NCBI GenBank assembly: GCA_009693575.1
Contig: SHWZ01000005.1
Span: 1 to 64,000 of the forward strand
Length of the DNA stretch: 64,000 nt
Source: Flavobacteriaceae bacterium
Lineage (GTDB): Bacteria; Bacteroidota; Bacteroidia; UKL13-3
Direction of reading: 5' to 3'
Positions 6,757 through 15,865 of this stretch are shown here, one piece after another. The position numbers and the translations under genes were made by a program. Below the pieces are notes generated by a model that saw only the letters and a list, made by a program, of their open reading frames with translations, was not told where the DNA came from and ran no database searches. The first letter of the stretch is position 1; each line of letters starts with the position of its first letter.

Positions 6757-9700
6757 TTATTTGGTCAGCATTACGCGTTCCCTAAGGGTGAAGGCGAGAC
6801 TGCTGTATTGCACCATATACACACCTGCAGGCAAGCTGGCCATGCTGATGCTTAGGTTGCTTTGCTGCATTGTCCAGTGTTGAATTGTTTTTCCGGCCAT
6901 GTCGGTCAAGGTCAGAGTGCCACTAGTAGCTTGTGGCAATTCAATGTTCAGCAAGTTGCTGGTAGGGTTAGGATATACGTTCAACCTCAATAGGTCAGCA
7001 GCCATGATGCCTACATGAACCGTAGTGGCAAGGCTTGACGTATCTGAGCAATCGGTGTTGACCTTGATGCTGCCTGCACCGACAGCACCCCAAAGAATGG
7101 TAACGCTGTTGGTACCTTGGCCGTTGCTAATAGTTCCACCAGTTACCACCCAATTGAAGGTAGCTCCTGATATATTGGCAACACTGTAGGTCTTGCTGGT
7201 ATTGGTCAAAGAGGTAGTAGAGCCAGTGATAGTGCCTATGGTTGCCTTGGCAGTCACGGTCAAGGTGATGGCCGAACTGGTATCATTGCAGCCGCCTGTA
7301 GGAGTTACTACCACACGGTAGTCGCCACTGGTGGTGGCTGTGTAACTGTTGGAAGTAGCTCCGCTAATGATAGCTCCATCCTTTAGCCACTGAAAAGCAA
7401 GGCCGCCACCGCTGTTGCCGTTTATGGTTACGCTGCTGCCTTGGCAGAAGGTGGTTGCTCCGGCAGCAGTGGCAGTAGCAGTAGTCACAGGCATTACTAT
7501 TACTGTAATGGCTGTGCTAGTATCGCTGCAAACCCCTGGATTCACTAATACTTGGTAATCTCCACTTGCTGTGGCTGTGTAGCTGTCAGCAGTTGCCCCG
7601 CTGATGGTTGTTCCATTCATTAGCCATTCGTAGGTGAGGCCAGAACCTGTCACTGCATTTAGTACCACCGAACCACCTAGGCAGAAAGTAGTAGCACCTG
7701 CGGCAGTGGCAGTGGCAGTGGTTTTAGTAGTAACTGTTACAGTAATGGCTGTGCTAGTATCGCTGCAAGCTCCGTTGTCGACCACAATAACACTGTAATC
7801 GCCACTTGCTGTAGCATTATAGGTGGCGGCAGTGGCTCCGTTTATGGCAGAGCCATTCATGAGCCATTGGTAACTGAGGTTTGCACCTGCAGTGGCGTTA
7901 AGATCTACACTTCCGCCTTGGCAGAAAGAGGTCGAACTAGCTGCATTGGCAGTAGCAGAGGTTGTGGTATTTACAGTCACAGAATATTTTCTACTGGTAT
8001 CACCACAACCACCATTGGCTATCACGGCTACACTATAATTGCCACCGGCCATGGTAGAATACATATCAGCGGTAGCACCATTGATAGTCGAGCCATTCAA
8101 ATACCATTGATAGGCAAGCCCACTTGGCGTGGCTGTGAATGTTACACTATCTCCCTGACAGAAGGTTGTATCGCCAGTTATGGCCACACTTGCTGTTGGC
8201 TTAGAAAGAACGTCCACGGTAGTGAATGCGGAGTCCCAGCAACTTTCGTCTGTCAAAGCATAAAGGACTACTGTATAGGTATTGACTCCCTTATAGCTAT
8301 GCGAGGGGTTGGTCATGGTGCTGGTATCCCCATCCCCAAAGTCCCAAAATGAAAGAACGATACTACCACTGCTCACCGAACTGCTATCGGTAAATGCAAA
8401 GTTGTTTCCATTTAGGCACTGTGTAGTGGCATTCACACCAAATTTCACTTTCGGCAGTGGATGAACATTGGCAGCCATACTTCCACTATCGATGCAACCG
8501 GTGCTGCTCATGGCTTTAAGTTTAACACTAAAGTTTCCATCAGCAGTGTAGCTATGAGATGTGTTCTGATTTGTATCTGTTACTCCATCTCCAAAATCCC
8601 ACCACCATTTGGTGATAGAGCCGCTGTTCACTTTGCTACTATCCGTAAATGTGAAGCTATTTCCTAAGAAACACTGGTGGCTATTATCAATGGTGAAAGA
8701 AATTGCTGGGCCTGATTCAACATATATCTTCACTGAATCATAGGTAAAGCAACCGCCAACAGCAAACACATAAAGTTTTACATTGTACGTTCCAGAGGCA
8801 GTATAGGTGTGAGAAACACTCAATGCTGTGTCGAAGGTATTATCTCCAAAGTCCCACAAGCGAATAAAAACTGCACCTGTGCTGCTATCACTGAAGGTGA
8901 AATTTTGACTACTAAAACATGCACTTGTAGTACCATATTTTAGATTCACTTGCGGGGCTGTTCCCGAAATAACTGTTGTTATAGAACTCGTGTCAGCACA
9001 ATAGCCACCTGATACTACGGCACGGTAATCTCCGCCAGTAGTGGCCAAAAAGCTGGCATGGTTTGCTCCATTTATGTCCACACCATACACTTGCCACTGC
9101 ACTATATTTTCATACTCCGCCTTCACTCCATTGAATGTTGAACTAATGACTGCTCCTGTTTGTAGATCGATATAAACCTCGTTTCCACTGCTGTCCTTTC
9201 CGTCTTTTGTTCCATCTTCATTTCTGAATATCATACCAATGTATTTGGCAGGGTAGCCATAGCCAAGGCTGTAGAATGAGGGCACATCAAGAGTGATGCT
9301 CCACATATTGTTGCCTAGCGAATCCATCTGACCAATGCCATCATCCTGGCCATAGTTACCGACGGTATTCACCCAGTTTGAGCCTACGGAATTAGTATCT
9401 GTAACTCCACTATGGATGTACACCTTGTTTGCTCCGCTTAGGGTGCTTTGTCCAAGGGTTGCATCATATATGATGGTTAACATGTTTTTATGATAGTTGG
9501 CCGAAGTCGAATCAACCCAAAGACCTACTGAGCCCCCGCCACATATAGTAGTGCTGCCACCTGCTATCACGGTAGTAGTTGGGAGTGGTCTGATGGTTAA
9601 TATTTGATCACTCGTCGGTCCTATAAGTACAGGGTTTGTGGAAACTGTTCTCAACTGGTAATTATTGCCAATGGGTAAGTTATTGGGTAGTTTCACAGTA

Positions 9701-10818
9701 TATCCAGTGCTTTGATATGCTGATATTGTTCCGAGCGAGGTAGCATTGACAAAACTGCCCGACGAATCTGAAATGTACATTTCGAACGTGTTGTTTGTTT
9801 CAAGGCTGTCATTGGTCACAATGTTGGCCGATAGGATGGAGCCACTGCACCAAACTGTGGAGTTCACCTTCGTCCAGATATTGAGGGTATCGTATATCCA
9901 GATATTGGATAACAGGCTATTGAGTGAGTCGCCCATTAGCACATAACCTCTTCCTTTTATACCAAATGAAGCAGCGAAACGAGTAGTACCAGGAAAGTCA
10001 GTCATTTTTATCCAAAAAGTCGTTGTGGTATCTAAGCGGTAGCAGTCGTTGAGGTGACCAGTATCTGACCCTGCCGTCACAAAGGCATATGGCCCCAACA
10101 CAAAACCAGCAGCACCATTGCGTGCACTTCCAGGGAATGAGGTAATTCCACCCCAAGAATCGGTTGCAGGGTCATATTTGTAAAATTCGGAATGGTAATT
10201 ATTTCCATCATAGCCTAGACCTACATAACATTTGTCGCCGATGGCAAAACCAACCGGATAATTAACCGTACCGCCTATAAAATTTGATTTAATTGTCCAT
10301 GTATCGCTAGTTGGGTTGTATTCGTACCAGTCGTCGAAATAATTGGATCCATTCCAACCTAGCCCGGCATATCCTATCCCATTGTTCGACATTCCTATGC
10401 CGCCCATCCTAGCTCCGCCTGGGAAGGCAGACTTAAAAGACCATGCATTTCCTCCAATATCATATTTATAGAAATCATCATAATAAATTCCCATGGAGTC
10501 CTTTCCTGCACCAATATAAGCGTTTAGCCCAATGGCAAATCCGAAGCAGCCCCAACGTGCCTTACCAATGAAATTTGCCATTTGAGTCCAGGTGCCGCTG
10601 TCGGGATTGAAACGCCAGAAGTCTTTGGTGCCTTGCTGTGTAGAAGTGTCAATAATCCCAGTACCTACATAGGCATAATTTCCAATTGCTAAACTTATGG
10701 AATATGAGCGGGCACTTACTGTAGTAATTTTTCCGCTGGTCCAGTAGCCTTGTGCCTTCAAGTTTGGAATTGCGAAGCACACAAGTGCCGCAACGATAAG
10801 TAATGATTTTTTGTGCAT
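6757..10818 (-). CDS. Giant T9SS-secreted protein: Kelch, PKD and Ig-like domains
   Basis: 1353 residues with signal peptide MHKKSLLIVAALVCFAIPNLKAQ. Domains in order: about six Kelch-type blades at residues 25-320, with recurring forms such as YKYDPATDSWGGITSFPGSARNG; an adhesion-like stretch at 320-410; an Ig-like domain at 412-617 interrupted by an inserted module at about 443-568; three PKD domains at about 620-870, each with a WDFGD motif; four near-identical Ig-like repeats of about 79 residues at 873-1190; a further PKD/Ig-like domain; and a type A sorting domain at 1278-1353 (LNVYPNPTSNLLNIEL ... GVYMVQY). It should cross the outer membrane by T9SS and be attached to or released from the surface. 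The Ig repeats are visible in the DNA as a 237-240 bp period. Binding target unknown. Confidence 0.88.
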   Translation of the reverse strand: MHKKSLLIVAALVCFAIPNLKAQGYWTSGKITTVSARSYSISLAIGNYAYVGTGIIDTSTQQGTKDFWRFNPDSGTWTQMANFIGKARWGCFGFAIGLNAYIGAGKDSMGIYYDDFYKYDIGGNAWSFKSAFPGGARMGGIGMSNNGIGYAGLGWNGSNYFDDWYEYNPTSDTWTIKSNFIGGTVNYPVGFAIGDKCYVGLGYDGNNYHSEFYKYDPATDSWGGITSFPGSARNGAAGFVLGPYAFVTAGSDTGHLNDCYRLDTTTTFWIKMTDFPGTTRFAASFGIKGRGYVLMGDSLNSLLSNIWIYDTLNIWTKVNSTVWCSGSILSANIVTNDSLETNNTFEMYISDSSGSFVNATSLGTISAYQSTGYTVKLPNNLPIGNNYQLRTVSTNPVLIGPTSDQILTIRPLPTTTVIAGGSTTICGGGSVGLWVDSTSANYHKNMLTIIYDATLGQSTLSGANKVYIHSGVTDTNSVGSNWVNTVGNYGQDDGIGQMDSLGNNMWSITLDVPSFYSLGYGYPAKYIGMIFRNEDGTKDGKDSSGNEVYIDLQTGAVISSTFNGVKAEYENIVQWQVYGVDINGANHASFLATTGGDYRAVVSGGYCADTSSITTVISGTAPQVNLKYGTTSACFSSQNFTFSDSSTGAVFIRLWDFGDNTFDTALSVSHTYTASGTYNVKLYVFAVGGCFTYDSVKIYVESGPAISFTIDNSHQCFLGNSFTFTDSSKVNSGSITKWWWDFGDGVTDTNQNTSHSYTADGNFSVKLKAMSSTGCIDSGSMAANVHPLPKVKFGVNATTQCLNGNNFAFTDSSSVSSGSIVLSFWDFGDGDTSTMTNPSHSYKGVNTYTVVLYALTDESCWDSAFTTVDVLSKPTASVAITGDTTFCQGDSVTFTATPSGLAYQWYLNGSTINGATADMYSTMAGGNYSVAVIANGGCGDTSRKYSVTVNTTTSATANAASSTSFCQGGSVDLNATAGANLSYQWLMNGSAINGATAATYNATASGDYSVIVVDNGACSDTSTAITVTVTTKTTATATAAGATTFCLGGSVVLNAVTGSGLTYEWLMNGTTISGATADSYTATASGDYQVLVNPGVCSDTSTAITVIVMPVTTATATAAGATTFCQGSSVTINGNSGGGLAFQWLKDGAIISGATSNSYTATTSGDYRVVVTPTGGCNDTSSAITLTVTAKATIGTITGSTTSLTNTSKTYSVANISGATFNWVVTGGTISNGQGTNSVTILWGAVGAGSIKVNTDCSDTSSLATTVHVGIMAADLLRLNVYPNPTSNLLNIELPQATSGTLTLTDMAGKTIQHWTMQQSNLSISMASLPAGVYMVQYSSLAFTLRERVMLTK
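7240..8190. repeat. In-frame tandem repeat of about 237-240 bp (Ig-like units)
   Basis: Four consecutive units encode the Ig-like repeats of the T9SS protein. For example, a stretch of 27 identical bases beginning GTAATGGCTGTGC starts at 7505 and again at 7742, a 237-bp period; the previous unit is offset by 240 bp. The high nucleotide identity suggests recent duplication and makes copy-number change by recombination likely. Confidence 0.75.
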
Positions 10819-11007
10819 TGTTTTTTGGTTTTGAGGGTGCGAAGTTGGCCTTGATTCATGTATTTTACAAGGTTTATTTTATTAATATACAAAGGAAGAC
10901 GAATGATTATGCTTGAAATTACTATCCCAATTGGATTGAAAAACCACGAATAGCCTAGCTGATACAACTTGATTCAATCACCATATATTTCGCTTAAGAT
11001 TCAAAAT

Positions 11008-13599
11008 CTACCTATCCCAGTTCTCCCTGCGTTTGTTAAGTTTTAAATCCTGAAGCAAAGCACTTTTAGCTTTTATAGAAAACATGTACCGCTGCACAGG
11101 GCCCACAGGCACCCAACTGAAGTTCATCTCCCAACAGTGTAGGTCACGGTGGATTGTTATTTCGGTGGTGGTAAGGTTTCTGTTTTCAATGTCATAGCCA
11201 CTGCTGAGCCCCAGCTTCCACTTTTGTGTTAGTGTCAATTCTCCACGAAATTGGACGTTCTGCTGCATGGTTTTCGGTAGGCCAGGAGTTTGGTTGTAAT
11301 ACAAAATATAGTTGATGCTCAGGGTCCACGGTATCTCAAAATTTACATAGTCAATGGGGTTAGCCTCTACCATTTCCCGCTCTGTTTCGCTGCCATAATC
11401 ACTTACCTTTTTGGCTTTCTTAAATTCCTGACTATTGAAAGAAGTGCCCATCGAAAGGTTGGCTGCTGTCATATTTCCCGCATGCCATTTGTGCTTCTTG
11501 AAAAGCAGTGTATCCGTCCGTCTTCCTCCAATATATTGGTAGGGGTCGGCCTGCCCACCAAAGGCCAGCGACACCTTTTTGAAGAGAGTTGTGCTGCCGC
11601 TCATAGTCATGTTCGACAACTTGTTTTTGGCTGCTAAAAAATTATAGTTACCATTAAAATTCAGGTTGTCAATGATGCTCATTTTCTCTACCGTTCGGGC
11701 AGTGTCATTTGTCTTCTTTTTATATTTCAATTCAAAATTATTCCCAATATTGTAGCCAATGCTACCCACTGCCCCGCTACTGGTGCCACCCACGGGCGAG
11801 CCTTCATATATATAGTAACGCTCAGGATATTTCAGGCTCGAATCCTTTCGGTAAAATTCGTAGAAGCCATATTTGTCGCCACCAAAGTCAGGAGTATAGT
11901 TAAGACTTAGGCTGGGTGTGATGGTATGCCGCAATGCCATCAGATTGAATTTATTTATATTAAAAAAACCAAACACCCGTGTACTCAATTGTGCAGAAGC
12001 TCCATACTGATAAGCACGGCCAAAAGCTGGTTGAGAATTGCTCAATACCTTACCTGAATTGAGGTCGTATTGCTTTTCTATTTTCTGCGAATACCACCAT
12101 TCGTTATAGTTGAGCGAAGGTGTTAGAAAAAAGTATTTCAGGACTTTCACCTGCGGTAATTGAATGGGAATATTGTGCGAAATGCCATTTTTCATACTGT
12201 CGGCAATGGTGGGACTCAGCAGATTTTCATCCTTGACGTTTATCTGATTCAACAAATGACTATTATAGCCAATGCGAATATTTTCATACCAACGCAGCTC
12301 GCCCACTTGCACTTTTCGGGCAAATGGCGAAAAGCTATTCACGTTGAACGCCACATCAGGCAGCGACAGCGAAACATCACGGGTTTGTGTGTTCTGCGAA
12401 TGGCGGAGAGCGGCAGTCAAACTATATCTTCCTTTGCCAAATACTTTCCCGTAATTCACGTTGCTAGCAAGTGTGTTTTGGGTAATGTCGTTGAAGCCAA
12501 GCCCAGGCACAGTGCGGTTGTAGCTGCTGCTTTGTGCGTTTATGTTCAGATTGAAAGTAGTCCCCGGCTTGGCCTTAGCATTCACATTGTGTAGCCAACT
12601 GATTCGAAACGATTTGTTCTGTTGAAACTCACTCGGCACATCTTTGTCTCCAGTGAAGAGATTATTATATTCGAAATTAAAATTGCCACTAAACTTATAC
12701 AGCTTCACATATTGCGAAGCCACCCTGCCGCCCCAGCTACCATTGGCATATATATCGCTCATCAGTTTCAAATCCATAAAATGCCCCAAAGGAAGGTAGT
12801 AGCCAGCCCCACGCAAAAAGTGGCCATAGCCCAGCGAATAGCCGTATGTAGGAATGATAATCCCCCGCTTCTGCCCTTGCATAAGCGGGAAGAAGGCAAA
12901 GGGAATGAAAGCTGGAGTAGGCACATCAAGCACCATCAACTGGGCAGGGCCACTCACTATCTGTTTCTTGGGTATAATCTTCAACTTCTTTACCCGGATA
13001 TGAAAGTGTGGGTTCAGTGTGTCAATACAAGTACTGTAGCGGGCATTTTGGCCATAAAGGTTGTCATCGGGGTCTTTCTTTACTTCTTCGCAATACACAA
13101 TGCCGTCGCCCTCCTTGGTCGCCAGTCCGCTTATCCGTCCTCTTTTTGTTTTAAAATTGTAGGCAAGTTTATCGGATATATAGCTTTTATCGCCATCCTT
13201 AAAATCGGGTTTGCCGTAAGCCCGGCCGAGGCTGTCGGTCATTGGGAAGGCATGCAGGGTATTGTCGCTGAAATTGATTTTGGCGTAGGCCGACTTCAAC
13301 TGTATTTGTTCATAATTCATGTTTGCATTGCCCCACAGATGCACCGTTTTGCCGGGCAGATCAAAATAGATGGAGTCACTTGCAGTATAACTTACTTTGC
13401 TTTTCAGGGCATCCTTCCCAACGCGTAGAGAGTCGCTCTCAGCAAGGCATAAAGCAGTATCCGACTTCAACGAATCTGTTTGTGCATTTCCCAACAACGG
13501 ACACAATAAAAGACAACCGAACAACGTTACGGGGATAAAAAACTGCCGACTTTGACTCTTGGCCGAATTATTGAAAATACTTTTGCGTTTTATATCCAA
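11008..13599 (-). CDS. lptD: LPS-assembly outer-membrane protein LptD (Bacteroidota type)
   Basis: About 863 residues from the TTG at 13599; no ATG gives a sensible N-terminus. Signal peptide KSQSRQFFIPVTLFGCLLLCPLLGNAQ. After it comes an OstA/LptA-like jelly-roll region (SDSIYFDLPGKTVHLWGNAN) and then a large aromatic-rich beta-barrel with FIPFAFFPLMQGQKRGIIIP and a GYGHFLRGAGYYLPLG segment typical of this group. It would insert lipopolysaccharide into the outer leaflet. The frame stays open without a stop back to 13881, but that extension is antisense to the amidase gene and precedes the signal peptide, so I excluded it. The start is therefore only about 13 nt from the divergent amidase start. 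Exact start uncertain. Confidence 0.85.
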   Translation of the reverse strand: MDIKRKSIFNNSAKSQSRQFFIPVTLFGCLLLCPLLGNAQTDSLKSDTALCLAESDSLRVGKDALKSKVSYTASDSIYFDLPGKTVHLWGNANMNYEQIQLKSAYAKINFSDNTLHAFPMTDSLGRAYGKPDFKDGDKSYISDKLAYNFKTKRGRISGLATKEGDGIVYCEEVKKDPDDNLYGQNARYSTCIDTLNPHFHIRVKKLKIIPKKQIVSGPAQLMVLDVPTPAFIPFAFFPLMQGQKRGIIIPTYGYSLGYGHFLRGAGYYLPLGHFMDLKLMSDIYANGSWGGRVASQYVKLYKFSGNFNFEYNNLFTGDKDVPSEFQQNKSFRISWLHNVNAKAKPGTTFNLNINAQSSSYNRTVPGLGFNDITQNTLASNVNYGKVFGKGRYSLTAALRHSQNTQTRDVSLSLPDVAFNVNSFSPFARKVQVGELRWYENIRIGYNSHLLNQINVKDENLLSPTIADSMKNGISHNIPIQLPQVKVLKYFFLTPSLNYNEWWYSQKIEKQYDLNSGKVLSNSQPAFGRAYQYGASAQLSTRVFGFFNINKFNLMALRHTITPSLSLNYTPDFGGDKYGFYEFYRKDSSLKYPERYYIYEGSPVGGTSSGAVGSIGYNIGNNFELKYKKKTNDTARTVEKMSIIDNLNFNGNYNFLAAKNKLSNMTMSGSTTLFKKVSLAFGGQADPYQYIGGRRTDTLLFKKHKWHAGNMTAANLSMGTSFNSQEFKKAKKVSDYGSETEREMVEANPIDYVNFEIPWTLSINYILYYNQTPGLPKTMQQNVQFRGELTLTQKWKLGLSSGYDIENRNLTTTEITIHRDLHCWEMNFSWVPVGPVQRYMFSIKAKSALLQDLKLNKRRENWDR
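13551..13585 (+). promoter_or_regulatory. Candidate promoter of the amidase-VWA unit
   Basis: TTTG at 13551-13554 and TACTTTTG at 13578-13585, 23 nt apart, fit the Bacteroidota -33/-7 pattern with slightly long spacing. The predicted start of transcription is about 20 nt before the amidase ATG. The site lies within the first codons of lptD on the other strand. Confidence 0.45.
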
Positions 13600-13611
13600 A
13601 ACAGATTCCTG

Positions 13612-14388
13612 ATGAAGTTGCGAAATTACAGATTTATTATCCCCCTCACCGCCATTGCTGTGTTTTTGTGCGTTTCTTTCAAAAATCCGAAAGCAATAAT
13701 AAAGACAATAGTGATTGATGCCGGCCACGGAGGCCACGATGTAGGATGCCATTACGGTGGCAAAAACGAAAAGGACATTACCCTGAAGGTGTCGCTGTTG
13801 CTGGGTCAGATGCTGCGAGACAGCTTTCCTGAGGTCGGGGTGATATTCACCCGAAGTAGCGATAGTTTCGTGGAGCTTCATGAAAGAGCGAACATTGCTA
13901 ACAGAAATAATGCCGACTTTTTCATTTCAGTACATGTGAACGCAAGCACAAGTACAACAGCCTACGGCACAGAGACCTATGCTATGGGTTTGCATAAAAC
14001 AGAAGGTAACTTGGCCGTAGCCAAACGCGAAAACGAATCTGCTTTGTTGGAGAGCAACTACCAAAGCAACTACGATGGCTTCGACCCCAACAGCCCCGAG
14101 GGGAGTATTATTTTTACGATGTTCCAAAGCCAGTTTCTAAACCAAAGCCTGAAATTGGCCAGCAATGTGGAGCAAGAATTTAAGAAGACAAACCGTTATA
14201 GTCGTGGGGTAAAACAAGCTGGCTTTCTGGTACTTTGGAAAACTTCCATGCCTAGCATATTGGTGGAAACAGGCTACCTTAGCAATGCCATCGAACGTAA
14301 ATTCCTAACTTCAGAAGACGGTCAAATGGCAACTGCCCTATCCATTTTTGAGGCATTCAAGCAATACAAAAAAGATGCAGAGAAATAA
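13612..14388 (+). CDS. N-acetylmuramoyl-L-alanine amidase (Amidase_3 family)
   Basis: 258 residues from ATG at 13612 (MKLRNYRFIIPLTAIAVFLC, signal peptide or anchor). An in-frame upstream start at 13552 would swallow the promoter and is rejected. Zinc ligands and catalytic residues are visible: DAGHGGHD (His), NEKDITLKV (Glu), FFISVHVNA (His) and ILVETGYLSN (Glu). The enzyme cleaves the amide bond between MurNAc and the stem peptide during cell separation or wall turnover. It is head to head with lptD, and the next gene, a VWA protein, starts 30 nt downstream, so the two are probably co-transcribed. Confidence 0.92.
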   Translation: MKLRNYRFIIPLTAIAVFLCVSFKNPKAIIKTIVIDAGHGGHDVGCHYGGKNEKDITLKVSLLLGQMLRDSFPEVGVIFTRSSDSFVELHERANIANRNNADFFISVHVNASTSTTAYGTETYAMGLHKTEGNLAVAKRENESALLESNYQSNYDGFDPNSPEGSIIFTMFQSQFLNQSLKLASNVEQEFKKTNRYSRGVKQAGFLVLWKTSMPSILVETGYLSNAIERKFLTSEDGQMATALSIFEAFKQYKKDAEK

Positions 14389-14418
14389 ATTAGCGAAAAT
14401 TTCGTCAACGTTTTACAA

Positions 14419-15792
14419 ATGACTTATAGAATCAACGCTGTCTTTGCCATTCTATTTTTAGGGATTTCCGTTCCGCCTTTTGCCCAGTCTATTCATCCTA
14501 AGTTTGACCAACGCATATTCGATAACCTTAAGAAAAACGGGCAGTTATTGGAAGGTCTTTTCAAAACATACGAGTTAAAACAGGTGGCAATAGCAAAGGT
14601 AAAAAATGCCATCGTCCTTGAAAACGGCTACGCCATGAGCAAGCTGAAAAATCCAGGAGATTGGCTGCGGATGCGGGAAGTTTATCAAGCTACACAGGTA
14701 GATTTGGTTTATACCAAATATCCCGTTGACAAAGAATTTTGGCTTACTGATTACCACGAATTGCTTGTGAAACGACTGGCTGAATTGTTCAAAGCCGATT
14801 CTTCACTGAACGACAACCGAATCAAATGGAACCTGATACTTCAAACAGCTTGTGAAACTCAAGATGAGGCGAAAGCCATGTTTCATGGGTTTGTGATTAA
14901 ATACGAAAAACGCAAAAAACCTATTGTGCTAAAGCCCGATGTGGCCATGACTCCATCAGAAAAAATTGACCGCTACTTGGTGGAGGTAGGAGGCATCAAT
15001 GATTCACTTGTTTACAATACATTCGACCAGCACAAAGCATGGACAAACGCCATGGTGGTAATGGATATGACGGGAAGCATGTACCAATACTCTCCTCAGG
15101 TGCTGCTGTGGCATATCAAAAATTCAGAACGAAGCGGCATCAAATTTTTCTGCTACTTCAACGATGGCGACAAAAAAGCGGAAGTAGATAAAAAGATAGG
15201 CGAAACGGGGGGAATCTATTTTGAGGATGCGAACAAACCGGAGAAATTGGCAAAACTGCTGTATAAAGTGATGAAGGCCGGCTACGGTGGCGAAACCTTG
15301 GACGAAAACGACTTTGAAGCCATCATAGCTGCAGAAAAAGAATACGCAGGCAAGTTTGAAAACCTAATCTTGGTGGCAGACAACACTGGTATCCGCGACT
15401 TTGAACTGATTGACAAAATAAAAAACCCTATACGGGTGGTGCTTGTTGGCTGCGAATGGGGAATAAATGTGCAGTACATAAACCTGGCTTACCGAACGGG
15501 TGGCTCACTGTACACTATCAACGACGATGTGACCGACATACTTACCAAAGTAAACGAAAAGAGGATCTTAGAAGTCAATGGCAACAAATACAAACTCAAT
15601 AAACGCATCAACCTATTTGAATGCTACGACGAAGAATATTGCCAGTACCAATTTCAGCAAGAAGAGCTGGCTGAGGGCAAAACCATTTCCTCCCTCAAAT
15701 CCTCACCTGTTGGAAAGAAGATGTTCAAAGGCGTTAAAGGGCAGAAGCTCCCGAGCAAAAAGAAAAAAAAGAAATGGAATAGGGGGTATTGA
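14419..15792 (+). CDS. Secreted von Willebrand factor A-like protein
   Basis: 457 residues. Signal peptide MTYRINAVFAILFLGISVPPFAQ. The N-terminal half is helical with no recognised fold. A VWA-like domain occupies about residues 210-390: AMVVMDMTGSMYQ is a MIDAS-like D-x-T-G-S, followed by IKFFCYFNDGD and ENLILVADNTGIRDFEL, and closing with VRVVLVG- and YRTGGSLYTI-type strands. The C-terminal 70 residues are very basic (KKKKKKWNRGY end). It probably mediates a metal-dependent protein contact in the periplasm. Its position directly after the amidase suggests a cell-wall role, which is inference. It is convergent with the GH3 gene. Confidence 0.7.
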   Translation: MTYRINAVFAILFLGISVPPFAQSIHPKFDQRIFDNLKKNGQLLEGLFKTYELKQVAIAKVKNAIVLENGYAMSKLKNPGDWLRMREVYQATQVDLVYTKYPVDKEFWLTDYHELLVKRLAELFKADSSLNDNRIKWNLILQTACETQDEAKAMFHGFVIKYEKRKKPIVLKPDVAMTPSEKIDRYLVEVGGINDSLVYNTFDQHKAWTNAMVVMDMTGSMYQYSPQVLLWHIKNSERSGIKFFCYFNDGDKKAEVDKKIGETGGIYFEDANKPEKLAKLLYKVMKAGYGGETLDENDFEAIIAAEKEYAGKFENLILVADNTGIRDFELIDKIKNPIRVVLVGCEWGINVQYINLAYRTGGSLYTINDDVTDILTKVNEKRILEVNGNKYKLNKRINLFECYDEEYCQYQFQQEELAEGKTISSLKSSPVGKKMFKGVKGQKLPSKKKKKKWNRGY

Positions 15793-15865
15793 GGCTCACA
15801 CCCAACCTCTGCCCGAGATATTTTTCCTTGTTCAGCATTGTAAATGTTGATTTTGTATAGGTTAA

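Noticed and set aside
6434..6883. Short frames containing PDSYRE or PIAIG peptides downstream of ribH
   Set aside because: Produced by translating the palindrome repeat; not genes.
7240..8190. Regular repeats resembling a CRISPR array
   Set aside because: Period is about 237-240 bp, in frame, and encodes Ig-like domains; no short direct repeats with unique spacers.
12622..13428. 268-codon open frame on plus strand
   Set aside because: Antisense to lptD barrel sequence; no signal, motif or promoter of its own.
13600..13881. N-terminal extension of lptD
   Set aside because: Precedes a good signal peptide and is antisense to the amidase catalytic N-terminus.
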